Assembly (NCBI GenBank): GCA_029256645.1 | Contig: JAQSXM010000189.1 | Coordinates: 1 to 6,776 of the forward strand | Length of the DNA: 6,776 nucleotides | Source of the DNA: Sporomusa sp. | GTDB lineage: Bacteria > Bacillota_C > Negativicutes > Sporomusales > Sporomusaceae | Direction: 5' to 3' | Shown here: positions 1 to 6,501 of the stretch, piece after piece | How positions within the stretch are numbered: position 1 is the first letter of the stretch | Layout of the letters: every line of letters starts with the position of its first letter | The notes under the pieces: model-generated | What the model saw: the letters and a program-made list of their open reading frames with translations, nothing else | What the model was told of the DNA's origin: nothing | Databases searched by the model: none | Translations under genes and position numbers: made by a program

Positions 1-712
1 TAAGATGGATGAACAGCAGGCCTATGCGCTTGCCAAAGCAAGTGCGGTGCGATTTGGCCCGATGTTTATGGAGGTTCTCCATATGCCTTGCCTTACCAAA
101 GACAACATCGGGCAATATGTCAAAATTAACGGCCGGGAACACCTTGATGCAGCTTTGAAATTAGGGCGTGGGGCCGTATTGGCCACAGCCCATACCGGTA
201 ACTGGGAACTGCTTGGTGCTTCCCTGGCGATGCATGGTTTTCCGTTAGTTGCAGTTGTTCAGCGGCAAACAAACGCAGCGATGGACAGTTTTATTAATGA
301 ATACCGGACAAAAGTCGGCATGCATGTCACCTATAAACAAGGCGTCCGGGAAATGGTTAAGCTGCTTTGTGCCGGTAAGATTATCGGGCTGCTTATGGAT
401 CAGGATAACCACCGCGACGGCGTGTTTGTTGAGTTCTTTTCGCGGCTGGCATCGACACCGCAGGGAGCTGCAGCGCTAGGCCGTCTGAACAATGCCCCCA
501 TAGTGCCGGCCTTTATTACCGCTAACCCGGATGGCACCCATACGGCGATTATCCATCCCTATGTCATAGTGGAAAAAACAGCAGACCGGGGCGAGGATAT
601 TAGAATTACCACCCAGCATCTGACACAAATTATTGAAAATCATATCAAACAACATCCGCATGTATGGTTTTGGCTTCATAACCGCTGGAAGAACCTGCCG
701 ACTTCAGTATAA
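1..712 (+). CDS. LpxL/HtrB-family lipid A acyltransferase, 5'-truncated by window edge
   Basis: Members of this family transfer a fatty acyl chain from acyl-ACP to a hydroxyacyl chain of lipid A (or a lysophospholipid) at the cytoplasmic face of the inner membrane. The reading frame is open to the left edge, and family members are usually about 290-300 residues against ~235 visible here, so roughly the first 60 residues, including the N-terminal membrane anchor, lie outside the window. The ATG at 5 is therefore probably internal. Numbering from that ATG, the catalytic HX4(D/E) motif is HTGNWE at 63-68. A second conserved block, MDQDNHRDGVFVEFF, follows near 132-146, and the family's typical end, HVWFWLHNRWK, lies just before the stop. 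The sequence does not show whether it is an LpxL-, LpxM- or LpxP-like acyltransferase. Its position beside lpx genes favours lipid A as substrate. A terminator follows the stop, so this is the last gene of its transcription unit. Confidence 0.85.
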   Translation, partial: KMDEQQAYALAKASAVRFGPMFMEVLHMPCLTKDNIGQYVKINGREHLDAALKLGRGAVLATAHTGNWELLGASLAMHGFPLVAVVQRQTNAAMDSFINEYRTKVGMHVTYKQGVREMVKLLCAGKIIGLLMDQDNHRDGVFVEFFSRLASTPQGAAALGRLNNAPIVPAFITANPDGTHTAIIHPYVIVEKTADRGEDIRITTQHLTQIIENHIKQHPHVWFWLHNRWKNLPTSV

Positions 713-746
713 TACTGATACTACTAACCTCAAAAAAATGAGTGAG

Positions 747-781
747 AGATTGCTGCTATTACTGGCAGCAATCTTTTTTTT
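747..781 (+). terminator. Rho-independent terminator after the acyltransferase gene
   Basis: A perfect 10-bp stem (AGATTGCTGC at 747-756 pairing with GCAGCAATCT at 765-774) closes an 8-base loop and runs directly into eight T residues (774-781). An A7 tract at 732-738 upstream could pair with the U tract, which might allow some termination from the opposite strand. It ends the acyltransferase transcript and insulates the ABC module downstream. Confidence 0.93.
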
Positions 782-822
782 ATTTTACAATATATACAAA
801 AGTGTAATTATTGATATACTTA

Positions 823-852
823 TGGACAGGAAAATGATATACGTGATATAAT
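823..852 (+). promoter_or_regulatory. Sigma-A-type promoter for the ABC module
   Basis: A -35 box TGGACA (823-828, 5 of 6 to consensus) is followed by an 18-base spacer and a perfect TATAAT -10 box (847-852), with an extended-10 TG at 844-845. The expected transcription start near 859 gives a leader of only about 20 bases before the TTG start at 881. It lies just downstream of the terminator at 747-781, as expected for a new transcription unit. Three GATATA copies (813, 836, 845) overlap it and might be regulatory. Confidence 0.75.
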
Positions 853-865
853 ATACACCAGAAAT

Positions 866-872
866 GAGGTGA
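866..872 (+). promoter_or_regulatory. Shine-Dalgarno GAGGTGA deciding a TTG start at 881
   Basis: GAGGTGA is a seven-base match to the 16S anti-SD and lies 8 bases before TTG 881. The in-frame GTG at 869 lies inside this site and has no ribosome site of its own, so it is unlikely to be the start. Confidence 0.7.
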
Positions 873-880
873 CGGAATCA

Positions 881-3253
881 TTGCTGACACCACAAACAAA
901 TAAACTTAATTTCATGAAAAGATTGTTCAAAGACTCAATTCAACGTGATATTCTGGCGCTGCTTGTTGTCAGCGTACTCATAGGCTCACTGGTGGCTGGT
1001 TCGGTCTCGATGGCGGCAAATACCTATTTTTCCAGAACCTTATCCAGTCTTGTGGGCGACTATGGTGAATATGACGTTCTCATTCAAGTGCGTGAAGAGA
1101 ATCGCCAGGATGCGGCTGTTCACATCGAAAAGATAGTAAATGAGTTATTCCCTGGCGGTAAAGTAAAAGAAGGCCCGACAATTACCGGTAAGACGCCGTT
1201 CTTAGTAGCTTTGCCAGACCAGTTTAAAACGAAAAAAGTATATGAAGATCTGGCGAAAAGCTTCGGCAGTATCCCTGGCGGCGGCAGTGTTGGCGTTATG
1301 ACTGATCCGCGCCTGACTGTGCGGGGTGTGCCGGAAGGGGCAAGAACTATGCTTATGGAGCGCATCACCCAACTGGATGGCGTTCGTTTTGTTTTCCGTG
1401 ATGGCTCATCAGTTGGCGTGATCTTAAGTTCACTTGATAAATCCTCGGCTGTCAACACAGCGATTAAGGCCTTCTTAAAAGATTATCAGGTTATTGAGAT
1501 CAGCTTTCCGGTAGGCAGTGAGCCTGCCAATCCTGTACGGCTTGGTGAATCCATTGCTGAGGCCATGCAAAAGGATCTTCGCCTTGAATATGCTGGCAAT
1601 GTATCTGTCGATGGCAAGAACGACGACATGACCTATCTGGTTAGCACCATGCTTGAGCTTAAACGTTTCCTGCAGGCGTATGCATCACAGGTAACACTTA
1701 CCCCGGGTGCCGGTACAGAACTGGCTAAAGGGGATCTTATTGTCTTTCAGGGTACGGCTGATAGCGCACCGCAAGCGGGTAATGCTCCGGCAAAAGGCAA
1801 TGTTGTTGTCGAGATTACAGCAACAGCAGTTAACGGCAGCGCCGAAGGCCGGATCACCACCGGCGACGCCGCCTCGCTTACCGGCCCAGAGGGGAAAACC
1901 CCGGGCTATAAACTGGAGAAAAACCTGGTAAGCGGGCAAACCGTAGCAGCCGCTTACAAAAACCCGCGTCAGCAATTAGGCAATGCCCTTACCGAAACAG
2001 GCAACCTTGTTGCGCAAATCCCGGGCTTTGCCCAAGATAGCAAGAGTCTCAGCTCAATTGCCCTTGGCGCTCTTGATAACTATGGCAGCAGCATTACCGC
2101 CCTGGATCAGACACTGTCCAGCCTGCAGGCAGCCGGCGGGATCATCCAGGCGGCAACCAGCGGACTTGCCGGTATTGATACCAGCGGTATCCGCAGCCAG
2201 ATTGACAACTCGTCCCGTACGATCGGTGGTCTGGCCGGTTCATTGCAAGTATTGCGTATCGTCAATGGTGATGTTGGCTCAACGATCGATTCACTCAGTG
2301 GCGCCCAGCAAAATTTGACCAGCTTAAGCTCAAACCTGGCCCAGCTGGACAATGTGGCTGCAAATGCCAGGCGAGCCAAATCAACGATAGATAATATTAC
2401 CGCCAATGGGAAAAGCACGATTGCTACCCTCAAGGCCTTTGACGTGGCCGGGGCAAAAACAAGCCTCACAAGTGCCAATACCCGTTTGGGTGCACTGCAA
2501 GAGCTTAATACACCAATGGTTACAGCCCAGGTGCAGTACCTGGCAAGCGCTGTGCCTAACCTCAAAGATGAGGAGATTAACCGTTCGATCAACCTGTTAG
2601 ATAAATTTATTGCCGGACAAGTCATTCCCGGTGCCCGTATTCAGATTCTGACTACCAGCAGTATTGATGTTAGCGCCGTAACCCCTGTTGTGCAAAAACA
2701 GGCTGGCCATAACAACATATCACTGTATTCAACAGCGCTGGGGGTTATCGAACCAGACCCGCGCGGCGAGCTGTACCAGGTGCTCACCGAGGTTAAGAGC
2801 ATTCTGGCCGGTATGACCGCCATCATTGTTACCATCCTGTTTCTGGGGCTTGACCACACTGCGATCATGACTGTAATACGCCGTAAGCGGTTGAGTAAAA
2901 AAATCCCTGCAACCGGCTGGCGCCGGGTAGCTGAGCGATTCATAATCATTTTTAGTGCCCCTGAACGCCTCTATGGTATGGGGGTGGGAGCGGCAATGCT
3001 GACAGCCATGTTTATATTGGCTGGCGGCGGTATTCCGTATCTGCCGTGGCTTGGTGTACCGGTGCTGGGGGCTCTGCTTGGTTTGTTAGTAGCCTGTTAT
3101 ACCGAAAAAATCAGCCCGATTGCCGGTGAGGAAGTCATGGCCGGCGAGGCGTTAGGTTTATCGGTGGACGAGGTTATGAGGGAGATTGTTATCCCCAGTG
3201 GTCGCCCAGGGTTAATGCAAAAACTAAATCAACGCAAAGTAAAATTTAAATAA
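881..3253 (+). CDS. ABC-transporter-like permease with very large periplasmic domain (unassigned family)
   Basis: I do not recognise a named family. From the TTG at 881 the protein has about 790 residues; a GTG at 869 would add four, and ATG 914 lacks a ribosome site. A basic N-terminus precedes TM1 (~24-44). An extracytoplasmic region follows (~50-635): a mixed alpha/beta part to ~270, a Gly/Pro/Ala-rich beta-like stretch (~270-340), then a Ser/Ala/Leu-rich, probably coiled helical part (~363-580). Three TM segments come next (~641-660, ~699-718, ~722-740). A basic loop between TM2 and TM3 (IRRKRLSKK) and the positive-inside rule put both termini in the cytoplasm. This topology resembles FtsX/MacB-type permeases. 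The cytoplasmic tail (753-777) reads like an importer EAA loop: MAGEALGLS, then IVIP and RPG at the expected spacing. The ATPase gene 16 bases downstream supports a permease role. A YhgE/Pip-like protein is the main alternative. Substrate and direction of transport are unknown; an envelope lipid or LPS precursor is inferred from the neighbours only. Confidence 0.6.
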   Translation: MLTPQTNKLNFMKRLFKDSIQRDILALLVVSVLIGSLVAGSVSMAANTYFSRTLSSLVGDYGEYDVLIQVREENRQDAAVHIEKIVNELFPGGKVKEGPTITGKTPFLVALPDQFKTKKVYEDLAKSFGSIPGGGSVGVMTDPRLTVRGVPEGARTMLMERITQLDGVRFVFRDGSSVGVILSSLDKSSAVNTAIKAFLKDYQVIEISFPVGSEPANPVRLGESIAEAMQKDLRLEYAGNVSVDGKNDDMTYLVSTMLELKRFLQAYASQVTLTPGAGTELAKGDLIVFQGTADSAPQAGNAPAKGNVVVEITATAVNGSAEGRITTGDAASLTGPEGKTPGYKLEKNLVSGQTVAAAYKNPRQQLGNALTETGNLVAQIPGFAQDSKSLSSIALGALDNYGSSITALDQTLSSLQAAGGIIQAATSGLAGIDTSGIRSQIDNSSRTIGGLAGSLQVLRIVNGDVGSTIDSLSGAQQNLTSLSSNLAQLDNVAANARRAKSTIDNITANGKSTIATLKAFDVAGAKTSLTSANTRLGALQELNTPMVTAQVQYLASAVPNLKDEEINRSINLLDKFIAGQVIPGARIQILTTSSIDVSAVTPVVQKQAGHNNISLYSTALGVIEPDPRGELYQVLTEVKSILAGMTAIIVTILFLGLDHTAIMTVIRRKRLSKKIPATGWRRVAERFIIIFSAPERLYGMGVGAAMLTAMFILAGGGIPYLPWLGVPVLGALLGLLVACYTEKISPIAGEEVMAGEALGLSVDEVMREIVIPSGRPGLMQKLNQRKVKFK

Positions 3254-3269
3254 AGAGGGGGTGTTCTGT

Positions 3270-4043
3270 GTGCTCAACATCCAAAACCTGTATAAACAGT
3301 TTGGCAGTATTGTTGCTGTCAACAACCTGGACCTGTCGGTAGCCCCGGGAGAGACAGTAGTGATTATGGGGCCATCCGGTTGTGGTAAGTCAACGACAAT
3401 CCGGATGATTAACAGACTGATCGAGCCGGACAAAGGCTCGATCCTGATTGACAGTGTGGATATTATCCAGCTGGATGATCATAGCCTAAGAAACATGCGT
3501 AAACGGATTGGGTATGTCTTTCAGCATTTTAATCTGATCAATCGCCTCACTGCTGTGGAGAATGTCATGCTGGGCCTGGTCATGGGCGGACAGTCTAAAG
3601 AGGAAGCCTATGATAAAGCCCTCGCCGCCCTCAGCAAAGTCGGCATGGAGCAATCGATTGATCAAAAGCCCGGGCAATTATCGGGCGGTCAGCAGCAACG
3701 TGTGGGAATTGCCCGCGCGTTGGCTTTTGAGCCGGAATTGATGTTGTGGGATGAGCCCACCGCCTCACTTGATCCCATGCTGGTCAGGGAAGTACTAATC
3801 GTCATGGAAGAGCTGGCTAAATACCGGGCGGCCACGATGCTGGTGGTTACCCACGAAATTGCCTTTGCCCTGCATGTTGCTGACCGTATTGTCCTTATGG
3901 AAAAGGGAGCTGTTGTTGAGTCCGGGATACCCAGTCATATATTTGTTAACCCCGCTTCCCAGGTTGGCCGCCAGTATAAGGAACTGATTGAGTATCAACT
4001 GAGTACCAGCGCCAGCACTTTAGCGGGTAAACGTATTGCCTGA
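3270..4043 (+). CDS. ABC transporter ATP-binding protein, GlnQ-like (polar amino acid class)
   Basis: This is a cytoplasmic nucleotide-binding subunit that would power the membrane protein encoded just upstream. From GTG 3270 it has 257 residues, a normal length for the GlnQ/HisP class. All ATPase motifs are intact: Walker A GPSGCGKST (34-42), Q-loop Gln85 in YVFQHFNL, signature LSGGQQQR (137-144), Walker B LMLWDEP (157-163) with catalytic Glu162, D-loop SLDP and H-loop His195 in VVTHE. An upstream in-frame GTG at 3261 overlaps the ribosome site GAGGGGG (3255-3261). GTG 3270, 8 bases past that site, starts MLNIQNLYKQFG as family members do, so it is preferred. The best sequence resemblance is to amino acid importers (GYVFQHFNL, SGGQQQR), yet no binding protein or ordinary GlnP-type permease lies nearby. 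Substrate naming by similarity alone would therefore be unsafe. It is co-transcribed with the preceding gene, 16 bases apart. Confidence 0.9.
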   Translation: MLNIQNLYKQFGSIVAVNNLDLSVAPGETVVIMGPSGCGKSTTIRMINRLIEPDKGSILIDSVDIIQLDDHSLRNMRKRIGYVFQHFNLINRLTAVENVMLGLVMGGQSKEEAYDKALAALSKVGMEQSIDQKPGQLSGGQQQRVGIARALAFEPELMLWDEPTASLDPMLVREVLIVMEELAKYRAATMLVVTHEIAFALHVADRIVLMEKGAVVESGIPSHIFVNPASQVGRQYKELIEYQLSTSASTLAGKRIA

Positions 4044-4068
4044 CAAGCCTCTAAATAAAATCTAATAC

Positions 4069-4097
4069 TTGCACAAAGCTTCAAATTCCTGTAGAAT
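4069..4097 (+). promoter_or_regulatory. Candidate promoter for lpxC
   Basis: TTGCAC (4069-4074) and TAGAAT (4092-4097) are separated by 17 bases. The -10 matches consensus at 5 of 6 positions, but the -35 matches only its TTG part. A 6-bp inverted repeat, AATTCC (4084-4089) and GGAATT (4103-4108), brackets the -10 box and could be an operator. No terminator is seen after the ATPase gene, so read-through from the ABC module into lpxC is also possible. Confidence 0.5.
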
Positions 4098-4117
4098 AAA
4101 TTGGAATTAGACAACTC

Positions 4118-4123
4118 AGGAGG
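4118..4123 (+). promoter_or_regulatory. Shine-Dalgarno AGGAGG of lpxC
   Basis: Perfect AGGAGG with an 8-base spacer to ATG 4132. It fixes the lpxC start and predicts efficient translation. Confidence 0.85.
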
Positions 4124-4131
4124 AACCCTTA

Positions 4132-4959
4132 ATGAATCGCCAAACCACAGTGGCTTCGCGTGTAACCTATACCGGCATCGGCCTGCACTCCGGACGGGAC
4201 GTCACTATCGCCCTGAATCCTGCCCCTGCCGGCAGCGGCATTGTGTTTGTCCGTACTGACCTTGCAGGCTTGCCGCGAGTATCAGCTCAAGCAACCAATG
4301 TAACGAATACCATGCGGGCTACGACCCTGGAGCATGGAGCAGCCAAAGTTTTTACCGTTGAGCATCTATTGGCCGCCTTCTCTGCAATGGGGATTGATAA
4401 TTGCCTGGTGGAGATATCCTCTGTTGAACCGCCGGTTGCTGACGGCAGTTCACTGCCTTTTCTTTTACTGATTGAGTCAGCAGGTATTGCCTCGCAGGCA
4501 GAACTACGCCAGCCACCGATCGTTATTGAAGAAGCCATAGCAGTGCGTTATCCTGATAAATTTATCACCATTTTGCCCTATGATGGATTTCGCATTACGT
4601 TTACCTCGATAAACCCGCATCCTTTGCTGGGTGTTCAGTTTGGCGACTACGAAATTACTCCTGAAGTTTTTGCCCGGGAATTGGCTCCGGCCCGTACCAT
4701 CGGCTTTATGCATGAGGTCGAGGCGCTCAAAGCTCAAGGCTTAGCGCTGGGGGGAAGCCTGGAGAATGCAGTAGTATATGATGACAAGCACTGTCTAACG
4801 CCGCTCCGGTTTCCTGATGAGCTGGTCCGGCATAAAATTCTTGATGTAATTGGCGATTTAGCGTTGGCTGGCCGGATTAAGGGCCATGTCATCGCGGTAA
4901 AGTCTAGCCATGCACTTAATACTACGCTGGCAAAACACATTATTAAAACAACGGTCTAA
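4132..4959 (+). CDS. lpxC: UDP-3-O-acyl-N-acetylglucosamine deacetylase LpxC
   Basis: LpxC is the zinc amidase of the second and committed step of lipid A synthesis. It removes the acetyl group from UDP-3-O-acyl-GlcNAc in the cytoplasm. The 275-residue protein starts with the typical TYTGIGLHSG (residues 12-21). The catalytic Glu77 and zinc-binding His78 lie in VEHLLAAF. The block PARTIGF (186-192) matches the conserved substrate-binding segment. His234 and Asp238 in HKILDVIGDL complete the zinc site, and His260 in SSHALN is the catalytic general acid. No key residue is missing. The protein ends only 15 residues after His260, so the ~40-residue tail that carries the FtsH degron in E. coli LpxC (about 305 residues) is absent. 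fabZ follows 36 bases later and is probably in the same transcript. Confidence 0.97.
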   Translation: MNRQTTVASRVTYTGIGLHSGRDVTIALNPAPAGSGIVFVRTDLAGLPRVSAQATNVTNTMRATTLEHGAAKVFTVEHLLAAFSAMGIDNCLVEISSVEPPVADGSSLPFLLLIESAGIASQAELRQPPIVIEEAIAVRYPDKFITILPYDGFRITFTSINPHPLLGVQFGDYEITPEVFARELAPARTIGFMHEVEALKAQGLALGGSLENAVVYDDKHCLTPLRFPDELVRHKILDVIGDLALAGRIKGHVIAVKSSHALNTTLAKHIIKTTV

Positions 4960-4979
4960 GCAAGTATGTGATTGATATG

Positions 4980-4985
4980 AGGAGG
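4980..4985 (+). promoter_or_regulatory. Shine-Dalgarno AGGAGG of fabZ
   Basis: Perfect AGGAGG in the 36-base lpxC-fabZ gap, with a 10-base spacer to ATG 4996. The gap has no promoter-like boxes, supporting co-transcription. Confidence 0.75.
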
Positions 4986-4995
4986 CGCTTTCCAC

Positions 4996-5427
4996 ATGAT
5001 TCTGACCGCAGCTGAGATTCAAGAGATCATTCCGCACCGTTACCCGATGCTGCTAGTTGATCGTATTGTTGAACTTGAGCCAATGAAACGGGCGGTAGGT
5101 ATAAAAAATGTAACAATTAATGAACATTTTTTTATGGGGCATTTCCCGGAGAGACCTGTTATGCCAGGAGTTCTCATTTTGGAGGCCATGGCTCAGGTTG
5201 GTGGTGTTGCCATGTTATATCCTGAAGAATACCGGGGCAAACTAGCTCTCTTTGGCAGTATGGACAGGGTTAAGTTTAGAAAACCTGTTACACCTGGTGA
5301 TCAACTGTATATGGTGGCTGAAATCATCAAATTGCGTGGCTCGGCAGGCAAGCTATGGGCCGAGGCTTTTGTAGATGGCCAGGTTGTCGCGGAGGCTGAG
5401 TTTATGTTTGCGCTCTCATCCAGGTAA
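4996..5427 (+). CDS. fabZ: 3-hydroxyacyl-[ACP] dehydratase FabZ
   Basis: FabZ dehydrates (3R)-hydroxyacyl-ACP to trans-2-enoyl-ACP in fatty acid elongation. It competes with LpxA for the hydroxyacyl-ACP pool and so links membrane lipid and lipid A synthesis. The 143-residue length is normal for this single hot-dog-fold enzyme. The N-terminal block [12 protein letters not shown] (12-23) is characteristic. The active site is seen as catalytic His49 in [14 protein letters not shown] (45-58) and Glu63 in LILEAMAQ. Genes coding LpxC and FabZ sit side by side, and are even fused, in some other diderm lineages; here they are separate. A 192-base gap with palindromes separates fabZ from lpxA, and no intrinsic terminator with a T tract is seen there. 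Confidence 0.97.
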   Translation: MILTAAEIQEIIPHRYPMLLVDRIVELEPMKRAVGIKNVTINEHFFMGHFPERPVMPGVLILEAMAQVGGVAMLYPEEYRGKLALFGSMDRVKFRKPVTPGDQLYMVAEIIKLRGSAGKLWAEAFVDGQVVAEAEFMFALSSR

Positions 5428-5512
5428 CCCCGTAATACTGAGATAACTACTGATAATTAATAAATAAAACGCAGTAATGAATGTATTTGGGTAATTTAGG
5501 CGGAATATGCCG

Positions 5513-5552
5513 ATATTTGACATGTCATATTTCGACTGTTCAGTCGGAATAT
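5513..5552 (+). promoter_or_regulatory. Two adjacent palindromes upstream of lpxA (putative operator region)
   Basis: The first palindrome is the perfect 10-mer TGACATGTCA (5518-5527) with weaker outer symmetry. The second spans 5527-5552: twelve paired positions (one of them T/G) around a 2-base centre, core CGACTGTTCAGTCG (5533-5546). Their centres are 17 bp apart. No T tract follows, so this is not an intrinsic terminator. The second core has the shape of a TetR-type operator, which is an inference. A possible -10 TATAAG (5554-5559) lies directly beside it with only a weak -35 (TTCGAC, 5531-5536). The rest of the fabZ-lpxA gap is AT-rich and shows no gene. Confidence 0.5.
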
Positions 5553-5602
5553 ATATAAGAATAAATGACGTAAGAGTCCTATTTATATAGTTCTAATATA
5601 GT

Positions 5603-5608
5603 GGGGAG
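5603..5608 (+). promoter_or_regulatory. Shine-Dalgarno GGGGAG of lpxA
   Basis: A purine-rich GGGGAG lies 11 bases before ATG 5620. It is weaker and more distant than the sites of lpxC and fabZ, which suggests lower translation, but it is the only candidate and agrees with the protein alignment. Confidence 0.55.
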
Positions 5609-5619
5609 TTGATTTTAAT

Positions 5620-6441
5620 ATGAAACCCGAATCGGTTGTAATACCGTTGCGTAAAATACATGAAACTGCTGTTGTCCACCCCAACGCACGTATCGGCAAA
5701 GATGTGGAAATCGGGCCATATGCTGTTATTGGCGAGCATGTCCTCATTGGCGATGGCTCGCAGATTGGCGCCCATGTAGTTATTGACGGCTGGACCAGTA
5801 TTGGCCGTAACTGCGTGATCCACCCGAGTGCGTCGATCGGCGGTGAGCCGCAGGATCTAAAATTCCGTGGCGAAAAAAGCTACGTATTTATTGGTGATAA
5901 TACGAAAATCCGCGAGTTTGCGACAATTAACCGCGCTACCGGCGAAGGTGAAGAAACCCGGGTTGGTTCAAACTGTCTCCTGATGGCTTACACCCATGTT
6001 GCTCACAATTGTGTTGTTGGCAATCATGTAGTAATGTCTAATGCGGCAACACTGGCAGGCCATGTTGTCGTGGAAGACCGCGCTGTAATCGGCGGTTTAG
6101 CCGGTGTCCACCAATTCGTAAAAATTGGCCGCAACGCGATGGTTGGCGGTGCCTCCAAAGTGGTACAGGATATTCCGCCGTTTGTTATCGTTGATGGTCA
6201 TCCGGCCAAAGTGTGTGGCCTGAACAGTGTGGGTATCTCCCGTGCCGGCATGAGCGAAATTGCCCGCCGCAATCTAAAAAAGGCGTACAAGATTTTGTAC
6301 CGTTCTGGTCTCAGTTTGGCCCAGGCTATTGCTGTCATGGAACAGGATCTTGAATCCTGTGAGGAAGTTGAGCATATGCTGCGGTTTCTCCGCAACGCTG
6401 AACGGGGAATCTGCCGTGGCCGCAAAGACCTTAACGATTAA
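5620..6441 (+). CDS. lpxA: Acyl-[ACP]--UDP-N-acetylglucosamine O-acyltransferase LpxA
   Basis: LpxA catalyses the first lipid A step, transferring an (R)-3-hydroxyacyl chain from ACP to the 3-OH of UDP-GlcNAc in the cytoplasm. The 273-residue protein has an N-terminal left-handed beta helix built of hexapeptide repeats (for example ARIGKD, VEIGPY, VLIGDG, SQIGAH) and a helical C-terminal part (~205-273). The catalytic histidine is His129 in YTHVAHNC (E. coli His125). LAGH (145-148) and GVHQF (162-166) are conserved substrate-site blocks. Gly177 in MVGGAS aligns with E. coli Gly173, the acyl-chain ruler position. The protein is about 11 residues longer than E. coli LpxA (262), mostly through an N-terminal extension. 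ATG 5620 is the only reasonable start. It has its own upstream regulatory region, unlike fabZ. Confidence 0.97.
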   Translation: MKPESVVIPLRKIHETAVVHPNARIGKDVEIGPYAVIGEHVLIGDGSQIGAHVVIDGWTSIGRNCVIHPSASIGGEPQDLKFRGEKSYVFIGDNTKIREFATINRATGEGEETRVGSNCLLMAYTHVAHNCVVGNHVVMSNAATLAGHVVVEDRAVIGGLAGVHQFVKIGRNAMVGGASKVVQDIPPFVIVDGHPAKVCGLNSVGISRAGMSEIARRNLKKAYKILYRSGLSLAQAIAVMEQDLESCEEVEHMLRFLRNAERGICRGRKDLND

Positions 6442-6501
6442 CGTATATGTAAGCGGTGCTCAGCAAAACCTATAGCAGGTGACACTTAATCATAGTATAG
6501 C

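Noticed and set aside
67..85. Perfect 7-bp hairpin with GGAGG and an in-frame ATG at 83, possible internal start
   Set aside because: It lies inside the conserved acyltransferase frame, whose similarity to the family continues upstream of this point; chance is the simpler view.
633..851. 72-residue plus-strand open frame across the acyltransferase end, terminator and promoter
   Set aside because: It runs through a strong terminator and overlaps the acyltransferase gene; there is no ribosome site, and its composition is that of noncoding AT-rich DNA.
2107..2625. 172-residue minus-strand open frame inside the large membrane-protein gene
   Set aside because: It lies fully opposite a well-supported gene and resembles no recognisable protein; the long open frame follows from the codon use of the plus-strand gene.
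881..3253. MCE (MlaD-like) lipid-binding protein
   Set aside because: TM1 plus a helical region suggested it, but I see no MCE-domain pattern, and three C-terminal TM segments do not fit MlaD.
5517..5522. Perfect TTGACA as a -35 box for lpxA
   Set aside because: No -10-like hexamer lies 15-19 bases downstream; the bases there belong to the second dyad. The match is probably part of the TGACATGTCA palindrome.
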